A stretch of DNA of 64,000 bases from Paenibacillus roseus (GTDB taxonomy: Bacteria; Bacillota; Bacilli; Paenibacillales; Paenibacillaceae), in assembly GCF_016424485.1 (NCBI RefSeq), contig NZ_JAELUP010000113.1:1-64000 (forward strand), read 5' to 3'. The position numbers and the translations under genes are program-made. Every line of letters starts with the position of its first letter. The stretch's first letter is position 1. This document shows positions 51,601-58,429 of this stretch, in pieces. Below the pieces are notes generated by a model. It did not search any database. It worked only from the letters and a program-made list of their open reading frames with translations, and was not told where the DNA came from.

Positions 51601-53277
51601 CTGTATTTCTCGCAAATACGGGTACCCGCCATTGTGCTCGGGAGCGATCGCCCATCGATTCGTAAAGTCCCACTGGTTCGCCGAGTCCGCTATATACGTA
51701 GCGATTTGCTGCATTTCCGAGGTTGACTTGCCCGTTCCGCCCTTCGAGACGGATTGTCCGGTAGTTGTATGATCGAAGAAACTGTTGACAGTCGTATCCG
51801 AATAGATACGCCCAACCAGACCGCCGACTTCTCCTGTTCCGCTCACCTGTCCGGCAGCATAGCTGTTGCTGATCGGTCCGTTCACGTTCCAGCCAACCAA
51901 ACCGCCGGTCGCTTCTGCTCCGCTTACTTTTCCTAAAGCGTAGCTGTTGCTGATCTTCTCTAGCACATTCCAGCCAACAAGTCCGCCGGCAAGAACTGCC
52001 CCTTTTACTTCGCCTGTGGCAAAACTCCCTTCTACTTCCCCGTTACTGTTGGCTCCGACCAGTCCGCCGGCTTGCGTACCGTAAACATCGCCTGTCGCGA
52101 AGCTGCTAGCAATTTTCCCTGCCAGGCTATAGCCGACCAACCCCCCTGCATATTCAAAATCCGTGCTGCCTTTGACAAGGCTTGACGAGTAGCTTTTTGT
52201 AATTGAGCCATAGTCGGTTCTGCCAACCAGACCGCCGGCATCGCTGCCTCCGCCGGGGCCGCTAATCGCTGCTGACGCATAGCTGTTGCTGATAGTACCC
52301 CGACTGTCATAACCAACCAAGCCGCCTACTTCGAACTTGCCGCTTATGTTGCCCGAGGCAAAGCTGTCGCGGATCGTTCCAGATTGATTATATCCAACGA
52401 GTCCACCAACGTTTTCTAAGTCCTCAATGCCGCTCACTGCTCCCGCGGTGTGGCTGCTGCCGATAATCGATCCTTGGTAGTTCCAGCCGACCAAGCCGCC
52501 GGTGTTCTGTGACCCTGTGACGGCCCCTTCGGCATGACTATCCGTTATCGTTGCTTCAGCTCGCGATTGCCAGCCTATCAGTCCGCCTGTGTGAAGAGAG
52601 CCATACACAGTTACCGCAGCAAAACTGCTCAGAATCTCCCCGCTGTTAACGCCCGCAAGCCCCCCTATATTCTCCTCCCCACGCGAGTTGCCTGCCGCAT
52701 CGCTGTTGCGAATTGTCCCCGCGCCATTGCTGCCCACAAGCACGCCTACGCCCTTTTTCCCCGTAACGCTTCCTGATGCATGGCTGTTTTCAATTACTCC
52801 GCCTGCGTTTACGCCAGCCAAGCCGCCTGCCCAGTTTCTTGCGTTTATCGTTACATTGTCCAGTTTGAGGTTGGAAATGACACCTTCTTCCCCGATATAA
52901 CCAAATAGACCTGCTAAATCTCTCGTGCTGTCAGTGATGGTTAAACCGTTTACGGCATAACCGTTTCCATCGAAATGCCCTAAGAACGGGGTGTCTCCTG
53001 ACCCGATAGGCACCCAGCCTCCCCCGCTTGCAAAACTGCGCAAATCGATATTCGTTGTTAGTTTGAAATAAAGATTTTCACGTAAATAACGCTCCCTTAC
53101 CTTGTTAAGCTGGGAGCCGGTACTAATTAAATATGGATTGCCTGGGGTGCCGTCTCCCCGAAACTCATCGGCTGCTGCGGAAGCGTTGCCGTACCCGAGC
53201 AGCCCAGAAGGCAACGCGGAGGTCAAAACCAGCAATGCCAACGCAATTGTGAATACTTTTCTGCTTAAATGGATCAT
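42676..53277 (-). CDS. giant SLH surface protein with GLUG, InlB-like and 29 tandem beta modules
   Basis: 3533 residues, about 350 kDa. A signal peptide (about 1-35) is followed by some 13-14 GLUG-type repeats of GGLVG.N..G.I..S.A.G.V.G (about 105-500). An InlB/Listeria-Bacteroides-type repeat comes next (about 555-620, GYMIDGWNTKADGSGQFYRI). Then 29 modules of about 88 residues run to about residue 3175; 22 of these are near identical and two (modules 6 and 7) belong to a DUF5018-like subtype. A ZU5-like beta domain precedes three SLH units with TRAE/TRLE at the C-terminus. SLH domains tie it to wall polymers, so it should form a long surface fibre. AGGGAGG precedes the ATG. Adhesion is likely but unproven. 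Confidence 0.92.
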   Translation of the reverse strand: MIHLSRKVFTIALALLVLTSALPSGLLGYGNASAAADEFRGDGTPGNPYLISTGSQLNKVRERYLRENLYFKLTTNIDLRSFASGGGWVPIGSGDTPFLGHFDGNGYAVNGLTITDSTRDLAGLFGYIGEEGVISNLKLDNVTINARNWAGGLAGVNAGGVIENSHASGSVTGKKGVGVLVGSNGAGTIRNSDAAGNSRGEENIGGLAGVNSGEILSSFAAVTVYGSLHTGGLIGWQSRAEATITDSHAEGAVTGSQNTGGLVGWNYQGSIIGSSHTAGAVSGIEDLENVGGLVGYNQSGTIRDSFASGNISGKFEVGGLVGYDSRGTISNSYASAAISGPGGGSDAGGLVGRTDYGSITKSYSSSLVKGSTDFEYAGGLVGYSLAGKIASSFATGDVYGTQAGGLVGANSNGEVEGSFATGEVKGAVLAGGLVGWNVLEKISNSYALGKVSGAEATGGLVGWNVNGPISNSYAAGQVSGTGEVGGLVGRIYSDTTVNSFFDHTTTGQSVSKGGTGKSTSEMQQIATYIADSANQWDFTNRWAIAPEHNGGYPYLREIQAYLDYDGNGNEGGAIPPSVSYMPGTKVVLDAGFHLTKAGYMIDGWNTKADGSGQFYRIGSSFAIAETTTLYASWVSAAGSATLTSGIGTVSAGGTANETITDIPYGTTLAALRGAITPSAGATFEIYDADGATLATTLKTGVQIVVSALGGTVRTTYTATVLPPSSDATLATTLGTVSAGGTSNETLRDVPYGSTLNALIKAITPAPGASFDIYNADEATLATELSRGSKVVVTAEDGLTKVVYAVSFTANGDATIKSTIGVVSTGGTANETFTVPYGTTLAPLKAAVTPADGATFEVYDADGITVATTLATGKKLIVTAENGVNKVTYSITVALNTDATMTSTIGVVSTGRTALETITSIPYGTSLAELKAAITPAFGATFEIYNSDETTVATSLRSGRKVIVTAQDGVSRVVYRVTIDLNSDATLTSTIGTVSTGGTANETITVPYGTTFSALNAAIRAAAGATYVIYNADGVTEATVLATGSKVIVTAQNGVNKVTYTVTIARNSAKAITAFSLAEQTSGATINTTARTVTIKVAHGTNLNGLVASFTLSAGASAKVGAVAQVSGVTANDFTNTVTYTITAEDNSTQDWKVTVTVAPSSEKAITSFSFDKQTGPATINVSSRTVAIEVQYGTSLNGLVASFSLSPGASARVGTVTQVSGTTANNFTNPVSYRVTAADNTSQTWTVTVTVAPNSAATLTSTIGTVSTGGTANETITNIPYGTTLAAFKSAITPAAHASFQVYEADGVTVAASLATGNKVIVTAQDGVTKTTYTITINAPSSDATLTSTIGTVSTGGTANETITSIPYSTTLAAFKSAITPAAHATFEVYEADGVTVATALSTGNKVIVTAQDGVTKTTYTVTVNAPPSSDATLTSAIGTVSAGGTVNETITDIPHGTTLVAFKLAITPAAHATFEVYGSDGVTVATSLATGNKVIVTAQDGVTKTTYTVTVNAPPSSDATLTSTIGGVSTGGTANETITNIPYGTTLAAFKLAITPAAHATFEVYESDGVTVATSLATGNKVIVTAQDGVTKTTYTVTVNAPPSSDATLTSTIGAVSTGGTGNETITDIPYATTLAAFKLAITPAAHATFEVYKADGVTVAVTLATGNKVIVTAQDGVTKTTYTVTVNAPPSSDATLTSTIGTVSTGGTGNETITDIPYGTTLAAFKSAITPAAHATFEVYKADGVTVSTALVTGNKVIVTAQDGVTKTTYAVTIDAPPSSDATLTSTIGTVSTGGTANETITNIPYGTTLAAFKLAITPAAHATFEVYEADGVTVAVLLATGNKVIVTAQDGVTKTTYVVTIDAPPSSDATLTSTIGTVSTGGTANETITNIPHGTTLAAFKLAITPAAHATFEVYKADGVTVSTVLATGNKVIVTAQDGVTKTTYTVTVNAPPSSDATLTSTIGVVSTGGTANETITNIPHGTTLAAFKLAITPAAHATFEVYKADGVTVATVLATGNKVIVTAQDGVTKTTYTVTVSAPPSSDATLTSTIGVVSTGGTANETITDIPHGTTLAAFKLAITPAAHATFEVYEADVLTVSTALVTGNKVIVTAQDGVTKTTYTVTVNAPPSSDATLTSTIGVVSTGGTANETITDIPYGTTLAAFKLAITPAAHATFEVYRADGVTVAVTLATGNKVIVTAQDGVTKTTYTVTIVAPPSSDATLTSTIGVVSTGGTVNETITDIPYGTTLVAFKSAITPAAHATFEVYESDGVTVATVLATGNKVIVTAQDGVTKTTYTVTVNAPPSSDATLTSTIGTVSTGGTANETITDIPHSTTLAAFKSAITPAAHATFEVYKADGVTVATVLATGNKVIVIAQDGVTKTTYTLTVNVPPSSDATLTSTIGVVSTGGTTNETITNIPYGTTLAAFKSAITPAAHATFEVYKADGVTVSTVLATGNKVIVTAQDGVTKTTYTVTVNAPPSSDATLTSTIGTVSTGGTVNETITNIPYGTTLAAFKLAITPAAYATFEVYESDGVTVAVTLATGNKVIVTAQDGVTKTTYTVTVNAPPSSDATLTSTIGVVSTGGTADETITDIPHGTTLAAFKMAITPAAHASFEVYKADGVTVATVLATGNKVIVTAQDGVTKTTYTVTVNAPPSSDATLTSTIGTVSTGGTANETITNIPHGTTLAAFRSAITPALHATFEVYKADGVTVSTVLATGNKVIVTAQDGVTKTTYTVTVNVPPSSDATLTSTIGVVSTGGTANETITNIPYGTTLAAFKSGITVAANASFEVYESDGVTVAVTLATGNKVIVIAQDGVTKTTYTVIVNAPPSSDATLTSTIGTVSAGGTVNETITDIPYGTTLAAFKLAITPAAHATFEVYEADGVTIATALATGNKVIVTAQDGVTKTTYTVTVNAPPSSDATLTSTIGVVSTGGTANETITNIPYGTTLAAFKSAITPAAHATFEMYESDGVTVAVTLATGNKVIVTAQDGVTKTTYTVTVNAPPSSDATLTSTIGTVSTGGTANETITNIPYGTTLAAFKSGITVAANASFEVYESDGVTVAVTLATGNKVIVTAQDGVTKTTYTVTVNAPPSSDATLTSTIGTVSAGGTGNETIKNIPYGTTLAAFKSAITPAAHATFEVYEADGVTVAVTLATGNKVIVTAQDGVTKTTYTLTVNAPPSNGGGSTSPTGGGYAPGKHKSNDGRLSLLAGQEGEVSLEDEVVVFIPAGAADRDLKITIDKLTNVDGLLTDKEILASNAFEITKNFQGNFKKPVTLTFIFNPDKLKSYQRPSVFYYDEEKRSWIEIAGGTINGNKITVTVDHFTKFAVFAVGQGTEPEQENNTPVKLIDIAGHWAESSIKRAVDKGIAKGYQDGSFRPNRMVTRAEFTVMLMNALHPQMAEPGTKLHFKDATEIGEWAKKAVAQAVQAGYITGYSDGTFRPDAPITRLEMAVMTAKASRLNLQASVSTGFNDDKQIPAWAKEAVAAIKNRGYMSGKGSNRFEPYARATRAEAVTVLLKVASEAKN
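43715..49535. repeat. 22 near-identical 264-bp coding repeats
   Basis: Modules 8-29 of the giant protein are copied at about 264 bp each, with very high identity across the array. A few positions vary together (T/V/A after STIG, ANE/VNE/GNE, KAD/ESD/EAD, VAVTL/VSTVL/VATVL). Variant residues recur in shuffled combinations, the pattern left by unequal crossover and gene conversion. The antisense strand is also free of stops as a by-product. Confidence 0.9.
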
Positions 53278-53522
53278 CGTTCAATTTCCTCCCTGAATCG
53301 CCATTTTCCATATCGCCCTTTAACCGCATTGTATGCTAACCGGATAAAAGAATAATGAAAAATTCACCTTAAACTTCGCCTCAGAGAGCGACAATTTTAT
53401 TAAAAAATCCCGCCAATGGTTACCCCGAATTTCTGCTCACAAGCGTAAACGGCTTTGGACAGACAAAGCTTCGTTTCGCGTAGTAAATATAAGCCATTTT
53501 TTATAAATGTAAAACTTATAAA

Positions 53523-53734
53523 GGCTCAACCTAAAAATCAGTGCTTGACAGACAGGAGAGAGCAGCGAAGGGGCAAAGGAATTCTGGAGAAACGCTAGTG
53601 GTTGCCTTTAAAGCCCGATTCCCCCTTAACTCCCATGAAATGAAGGAATCGGGCTTTAACAGGGATCGGAAGAATCCTCTGCCACGCAGCGTTCCCCCTC
53701 GCTAGTGGTCAAGCACTGATTTTGGTTTTGAGCC
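53523..53734. mobile_element. 212-bp fold-back element (MITE-like), copy 3, with 8-bp target duplication
   Basis: Ends GGCTCAACC and TTTTGAGCC, centre AAAGCCCGATTCC/GGAATCGGGCTTT, orientation as copy 1. CTTATAAA flanks it on both sides (53515-53522 and 53735-53742), a perfect 8-bp duplication. Non-coding. Confidence 0.85.
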
Positions 53735-53753
53735 CTTATAAATGGCTTATATT

Positions 53754-53790
53754 TTAAAAGAGCCTCCGGCGTGCTATTCCACCGGAGGCC
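53754..53790 (-). terminator. terminator of the SLH/choice-of-anchor gene
   Basis: On the minus strand GCCTCCGG pairs with CCGGAGGC around TGGAATAGCACG, then TCTTTT. It is the counterpart of the hairpin at 42490-42525. Confidence 0.82.
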
Positions 53791-53829
53791 TATCCATGCG
53801 ATCTATTCAACAACTAATGCAAGAACATA

Positions 53830-56800
53830 TTATGATTTTACCAGCTGCATGATCAATGCCAGCATTTTCGCTGCCTCTTCCCGGGTAGCATAGTCCTTCG
53901 GGGAAAAGCTGCTGTCGCCTGCTGCATCCTGGCTCTTGCCGGCTACAATACCGGCTTGCTGCATTGCAGCGACCGCGTCCTTGGCATAGTCAGAGATAGC
54001 CGATTGATCCGCAAAGACTGCAGCCGGACTATGCTTCGGAAGCTCCACCTTCATCGCATCAGCAAATCGCTGCAGCATTGCAGCGAGCTGCTCGCGGGTA
54101 ATCGGAGCATTCGGGTCGAATTTGCCGCCCGCCGCCCCGTTTACAATGCCTTGAGAAGCTGCCCATTGCACGGCATTGGCGTAGTAAGCGTTGCTGCTCA
54201 CATCGGAGAAGCCGACTCCGCCTTGTTCAGCAGTTTTGTCAATCCCGCCGATCCGTGAGAGAATCAGCGTAAAATCCGCTCTGGATATGTTCGCTTTAGG
54301 CGCAAACTGGTCGCCGCCCACCCCTTCAATAATCTGTCTGGACGACAGATAGGTAATGAATGGAGAAGCAAAACTTGATCCTGTGTCCACAAAACTTTTC
54401 TTGTTATACCCGATCACAAAGTGGGAGGCATAATTCACGACGAAACTGACATTTTCGCCTGATTCATTAAAATGTCCGTTGCGAACCAGCTCCAGCTCGC
54501 CTTTGCTGTCCCGAGCATAAATAACGATTGCTTGCGGGTCTTCATTGGTCAAAAGGCTGTAAGGAATGCCGACCTGGACAAGTCCCCCGCCAAAAGCGGT
54601 GAATGGCTTGCCGTCTTTCGTCACCGTCAACTCGTACACAGGGCGGTCGCTTGCCGCTCTTGAATCTGCCGGCGTGTTCGCTCCCGAAGCTTCCCCGGCG
54701 AGTTTGCCAGCTGCTGACTTGCGGATCGCCAGTGCTACCTGCTTTGTATCTGTACCTGCTGCAATAGAAGCCAAGGCCGCCTTGTCAAAGGATAGAGTCC
54801 CGATATCGGTGTTTACGTCTACTCTCGCCACACCCTCTGACACCAGCTTATCGAGAGATGCTTTCGGCAGACGTACGACTGCCCCGGTAGTCCCTGCTTC
54901 GGACTTGAGTGTAATTGTCAGCACTGCGGTCCCGCCCTTCGGCGTTGCTGCTATCAATGTCTTAAGTGCTGCGTCCAGTCCGTCAGCCGTTAGATCCGCT
55001 ACCGCTTCCCCGGTTTCACCCTTGGTGGCATTCACTGACAGAGAAGCTGTGGCCAATGATCCTTCCGTCTTCACCGTGGCCGTTCCGCTTTCACCTGCTG
55101 TATCGGTTCCTCCCGTCGCATTGCCGCTTGCGCCTCCTGGATTGGAAGGATAATAGGGCACTTGACCGGACACTGTGACTTTGCTTTCGGCAATGCCATA
55201 TCCATCCTCACTAATCGCCGTAATGACAGCATTGCCCTCCGACACTGGCGTTACAACACCGTTTTCATTCACCTTGGCAACCCTGATGTCCGAAGAGGAC
55301 CAGATTACAGATTGGCTGCTGCCTTCAATCTGTTCTGATACAGCAGCCGAGAGCTTCTCGGTTGCTCCGCCCGCCTTGAGACTAAGCTCTTTTGTGTCCA
55401 GTTCTACCTTGGTTACGTTCATTTGATAGACCGCAACTGTACCGCCCACCTCATGCGCGACAAGCAGCAACGGCAATCCTGTCGGACTCGCTGTCGCTGG
55501 AATGAATTCCAGCCCTTCAGGACCGGTGTCCGTATCCAGTCCTTTATTAAATTCACGCGTGTTCGTATAGTTGGCAAAACGTGCCTGGCTCGGGTCTGTC
55601 ACATCATAGAACATGACGCCGCCAATGCGCTCAAGCCCGGTGAACGCAAAATATTTGCTGCCGACCTTGCCAACCTTGATATCCTCCGGCTCCGGCCCTT
55701 TCTTCGTGCTGCGATGGTCCTTGGTCACATTGTCATTGCTGACGTTGAAGTAATCCGGGAGGCGCTCTGCGGTAATCCGCTCAAAATCATTGCTGCTATC
55801 GAATACCTGCTGCATGGTCTTGCTGTCCCAAATAGAGAACGAACGACCGCCATACAGGTAGATCCCGTCATTTCCCATGTCGCTGGCTGCATCCAGCTTG
55901 TCATATTTGTCTGTATTGGCCAAAAATCTCGCCGCAGCCGATTCCGGATTCAGCTTGCTCTTAAGCGCTCCGACAGTGCTGCCGTTCTTCCGGTTTGGCC
56001 AGTCTGTAGCGTCGCCTTCATTGGCAGTGAAGATGTACGTCGTCCCGTCAATCGTCTTGGAAGCCAAACCATCCGGCATATACATGCCGAAGAACGGTGC
56101 GTTTTCCAGCTCAATCGCATTGTTGCGGGCCATGTCCAGGCTGTTCTGAGGCAAGCTCAAATCTTTGTATCCCAGACCTTTGACCGACAGCACCTTGCGC
56201 TGTGCAATATCGATGGTAGCGACAGCATTATTCTCCTGCAGGGAGACATATGCCAGTTTGCCATCCTCGGAGATCGTAATGTATTCCGGTTCCAGATCGA
56301 ATAGCGCGTCAGCTTTTGTCCCTTTGCCGGTAATCAGTCCTGTACCGTCTACAACGCCGCGGATATGCACCAGATCGTCAATGACATCCGGATTGTCGAA
56401 TTTCACGTGCTTGACTGAATGATCTTTGGTATCGACGATGGTTATGCTTCCTTCCGGGTCCGCTACGCCTGCACCGCCGCGCGGCTCCGCTTCATCCGCT
56501 GTCAGAATGTAACGCCCGTCCGAGGTTGAAGTAATCATATCCGGTTGAACGCCCGCCTCATACGTGCGGATCAGCTTGCCAGCGTAATCCAGAATTAGAA
56601 TTTTACCGTTCTTGTTCGGATCGGCATGCTGCACAGAAACGGCTATGCGTTTGGCCAGCGTATTGACATCTACGCTGGTGAGGTCCCCATAGACAAACGC
56701 CGGATCGTTTTCCTCTGCAATTGCTTTGACATTGACAGTCCCTGACTTCGCCAAATTCCCGCTTGAATTCAGTGGAATGATATCCAGGCTTGGCGGGTTG

Positions 56801-58068
56801 GTCGACCCGTTTACGAGATACAGGCTGCCGTTATCCTTGTTATACTTGACGATCTCCGCCACGCCGCCATCCTTGTTCGTCACCCCTACCTTATATTGAG
56901 CGACTTTGGTGACACTGAACAAATCCTTCACCAGCTCTGTCTCTGGCTGCACGGGGCGAATGACCAGCGCAAACTCTTGCTGCTTCGTCTCTGCGGGGAC
57001 AGCGCTGTCCGTAACCGTGACAGTTACCGTACTTGAACGTTCTGAACTCGGTGTACCGGAAATAATTCCTGTATTCGCATCTATGCTCAATCCCTCAGGC
57101 AGACCTGTTGCGCTGAACTTATAGGCCGGTTTGCCCCCTTGAACCGTAATCTGTGCTTGATAGGGCTTGCCAGCGTAGCCGTCAGCAAGGGCTGACGTAA
57201 CAATGCTCAGCTGCTCCGTCAACTCGCCGCCGTCCCTCCATGCTCCGTCCGTGCTGCTGCGGGGCTTGTACAAGGCCAGATTGTCGCTTGTAATGTCAAA
57301 GTATTCCACCTGTTGAAAGTCCATCTTGTTATTGTCGGTGTCTTTCATATCAATACGACGGATCGCTTTCTTCTTGGACGTTCCTTCTGCGGAGCCTGTC
57401 GGGTAAGCCGTCTCAAAACCATCAATATCGCTGTCCTTGTCATTGCTTGCGGTCCCGATCATATCGACGTAGCCCTCAGGTTTCTGTGCAAACGGATTTT
57501 TCAGCTCGCCCGGGAGCAGTTCCGTGTTGTTCAACAGCACAACCTTCATGCCTTTGTTATTCAAATAAATATCCCAATTTTGATCTGCTTTCCCAGTGAG
57601 ATCTAGATTCAGCCTCTGCGCTGCTCCCGGAACATTTGTCGCCTTCCCCAGGACAAGGAAGGAGGAACGTGCAGCAATGGTGCCGGTCAGGTCTAGTTTT
57701 TTCCAGTCTGTGGTTGGACCGTTCTTGGCATTCGAGCCTCGATCGGCATATTGAAGAGACCAGCCTTGCAAGTCGATTGCCTGATCTGCCGGATTGTATA
57801 ATTCAATAAAGCCATGGGATATCCGAATTTCAGAATCGCCTTCCAGCCCTCCGCCGTAAACCTGATTGATGATGATATGCGGAACCGTTGCATCGTAGTG
57901 ACCATTCGTATCATACGGTGTTCCGGCCACTGTAAGATTTGCCCCATAAACCAGTGACGCCGGACCAACAGTTGCGAGCAGGCTGGACGCGGTAATTTGA
58001 CCGGCCAAGAGGATCGCCGTTATTGCTTTGAGCTTCTTTTTTCCCATATCGCTCAGGTTCACTCCCAT
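53830..58068 (-). CDS. SLH surface protein with lamin-tail, propeller-like and Big_2 domains
   Basis: 1412 residues. A signal peptide at about 8-42 is followed by a lamin-tail-like domain (about 60-180: IIINQVYGGG, FIELYNPADQAIDLQGWSLQ). A putative Ig domain follows (about 290-375, GLPEGLSIDANTGIISGTP). Next is a large beta-propeller of the choice-of-anchor I / alkaline-phosphatase-like type (about 390-905: EAEPRGGAGV, FTANEGDATDW, KGPEPEDIKVG, DTDTGPEGLEF). Then come a Big_2 domain (about 910-990), a Gly/Thr linker and three SLH units at the end. The middle unit has SREQ-type changes (PITREQLA) and the last TREEA. It is wall-anchored by SLH. The propeller's substrate is unknown. The start could be M1 or the ATG seven codons later. 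Confidence 0.9.
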   Translation of the reverse strand: MGVNLSDMGKKKLKAITAILLAGQITASSLLATVGPASLVYGANLTVAGTPYDTNGHYDATVPHIIINQVYGGGLEGDSEIRISHGFIELYNPADQAIDLQGWSLQYADRGSNAKNGPTTDWKKLDLTGTIAARSSFLVLGKATNVPGAAQRLNLDLTGKADQNWDIYLNNKGMKVVLLNNTELLPGELKNPFAQKPEGYVDMIGTASNDKDSDIDGFETAYPTGSAEGTSKKKAIRRIDMKDTDNNKMDFQQVEYFDITSDNLALYKPRSSTDGAWRDGGELTEQLSIVTSALADGYAGKPYQAQITVQGGKPAYKFSATGLPEGLSIDANTGIISGTPSSERSSTVTVTVTDSAVPAETKQQEFALVIRPVQPETELVKDLFSVTKVAQYKVGVTNKDGGVAEIVKYNKDNGSLYLVNGSTNPPSLDIIPLNSSGNLAKSGTVNVKAIAEENDPAFVYGDLTSVDVNTLAKRIAVSVQHADPNKNGKILILDYAGKLIRTYEAGVQPDMITSTSDGRYILTADEAEPRGGAGVADPEGSITIVDTKDHSVKHVKFDNPDVIDDLVHIRGVVDGTGLITGKGTKADALFDLEPEYITISEDGKLAYVSLQENNAVATIDIAQRKVLSVKGLGYKDLSLPQNSLDMARNNAIELENAPFFGMYMPDGLASKTIDGTTYIFTANEGDATDWPNRKNGSTVGALKSKLNPESAAARFLANTDKYDKLDAASDMGNDGIYLYGGRSFSIWDSKTMQQVFDSSNDFERITAERLPDYFNVSNDNVTKDHRSTKKGPEPEDIKVGKVGSKYFAFTGLERIGGVMFYDVTDPSQARFANYTNTREFNKGLDTDTGPEGLEFIPATASPTGLPLLLVAHEVGGTVAVYQMNVTKVELDTKELSLKAGGATEKLSAAVSEQIEGSSQSVIWSSSDIRVAKVNENGVVTPVSEGNAVITAISEDGYGIAESKVTVSGQVPYYPSNPGGASGNATGGTDTAGESGTATVKTEGSLATASLSVNATKGETGEAVADLTADGLDAALKTLIAATPKGGTAVLTITLKSEAGTTGAVVRLPKASLDKLVSEGVARVDVNTDIGTLSFDKAALASIAAGTDTKQVALAIRKSAAGKLAGEASGANTPADSRAASDRPVYELTVTKDGKPFTAFGGGLVQVGIPYSLLTNEDPQAIVIYARDSKGELELVRNGHFNESGENVSFVVNYASHFVIGYNKKSFVDTGSSFASPFITYLSSRQIIEGVGGDQFAPKANISRADFTLILSRIGGIDKTAEQGGVGFSDVSSNAYYANAVQWAASQGIVNGAAGGKFDPNAPITREQLAAMLQRFADAMKVELPKHSPAAVFADQSAISDYAKDAVAAMQQAGIVAGKSQDAAGDSSFSPKDYATREEAAKMLALIMQLVKS

Positions 58069-58288
58069 TCATTAGTAATGTCTCAACTAAGAATTATAAA
58101 AGAGAAGTATTATCCCAAGCACATAGTAAAATTAAGACAGTGTAAATGCTTTCGTGATTCGTGAACATTTGCTATTTTGAATTTATATTATTTGATAAAA
58201 TGGAGAGGCGTTGCAGTCGAAGGATTGCAAGCTACAGACGACGCTATGGGAAATCCGATTGACGGACTAATGAAAGCAGGGGAATGAA

Positions 58289-58429
58289 ATGATCATGTTT
58301 TATGTTTTATTCGCAATTATTGTGCTGGGCATTGTCAGTGTGGATGTCCATCTGCGGGCGATCCGCAAAAGCAACGAGGAAATCGTGGAGCTGCTCAGGG
58401 CGCAGAGCAAATCCCGGGAATCTCACTAA
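58289..58429 (+). CDS. 46-residue single-span membrane protein
   Basis: ATG at 58289 follows AGGGGAATGAA and encodes MIMFYVLFAIIVLGIVSVDV, then a charged amphipathic tail (HLRAIRKSNEEIVELLRAQS). One membrane helix plus a short cytoplasmic helix is typical of small conserved Bacillota proteins of unknown role. Its stop codon overlaps the stop of the convergent helicase gene by two bases. Confidence 0.65.
   Translation: MIMFYVLFAIIVLGIVSVDVHLRAIRKSNEEIVELLRAQSKSRESH

Larger units (their letters stand above)
53278..53829. other. intergenic region between two SLH genes
   Basis: 552 bases holding the second copy of the duplicated flank (53421-53522 and 53735-53829), fold-back element copy 3 and the terminator of the 53830 gene. 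The segment next to the giant gene's start (53278-53420) should contain its promoter, but no consensus pair was found. Confidence 0.6.

Noticed and set aside
42264..53734. Composite transposon formed by element copies 2 and 3 in opposite orientation around the giant gene
   Set aside because: Each copy is bracketed by its own duplicated flank, copy 3 has its own target duplication, and no transposase lies between. The flanking duplication explains the arrangement better.
55423..56304. 293-codon plus-strand frame opposite the propeller domain
   Set aside because: Shadow frame; the minus-strand protein shows conserved domains across this whole stretch.
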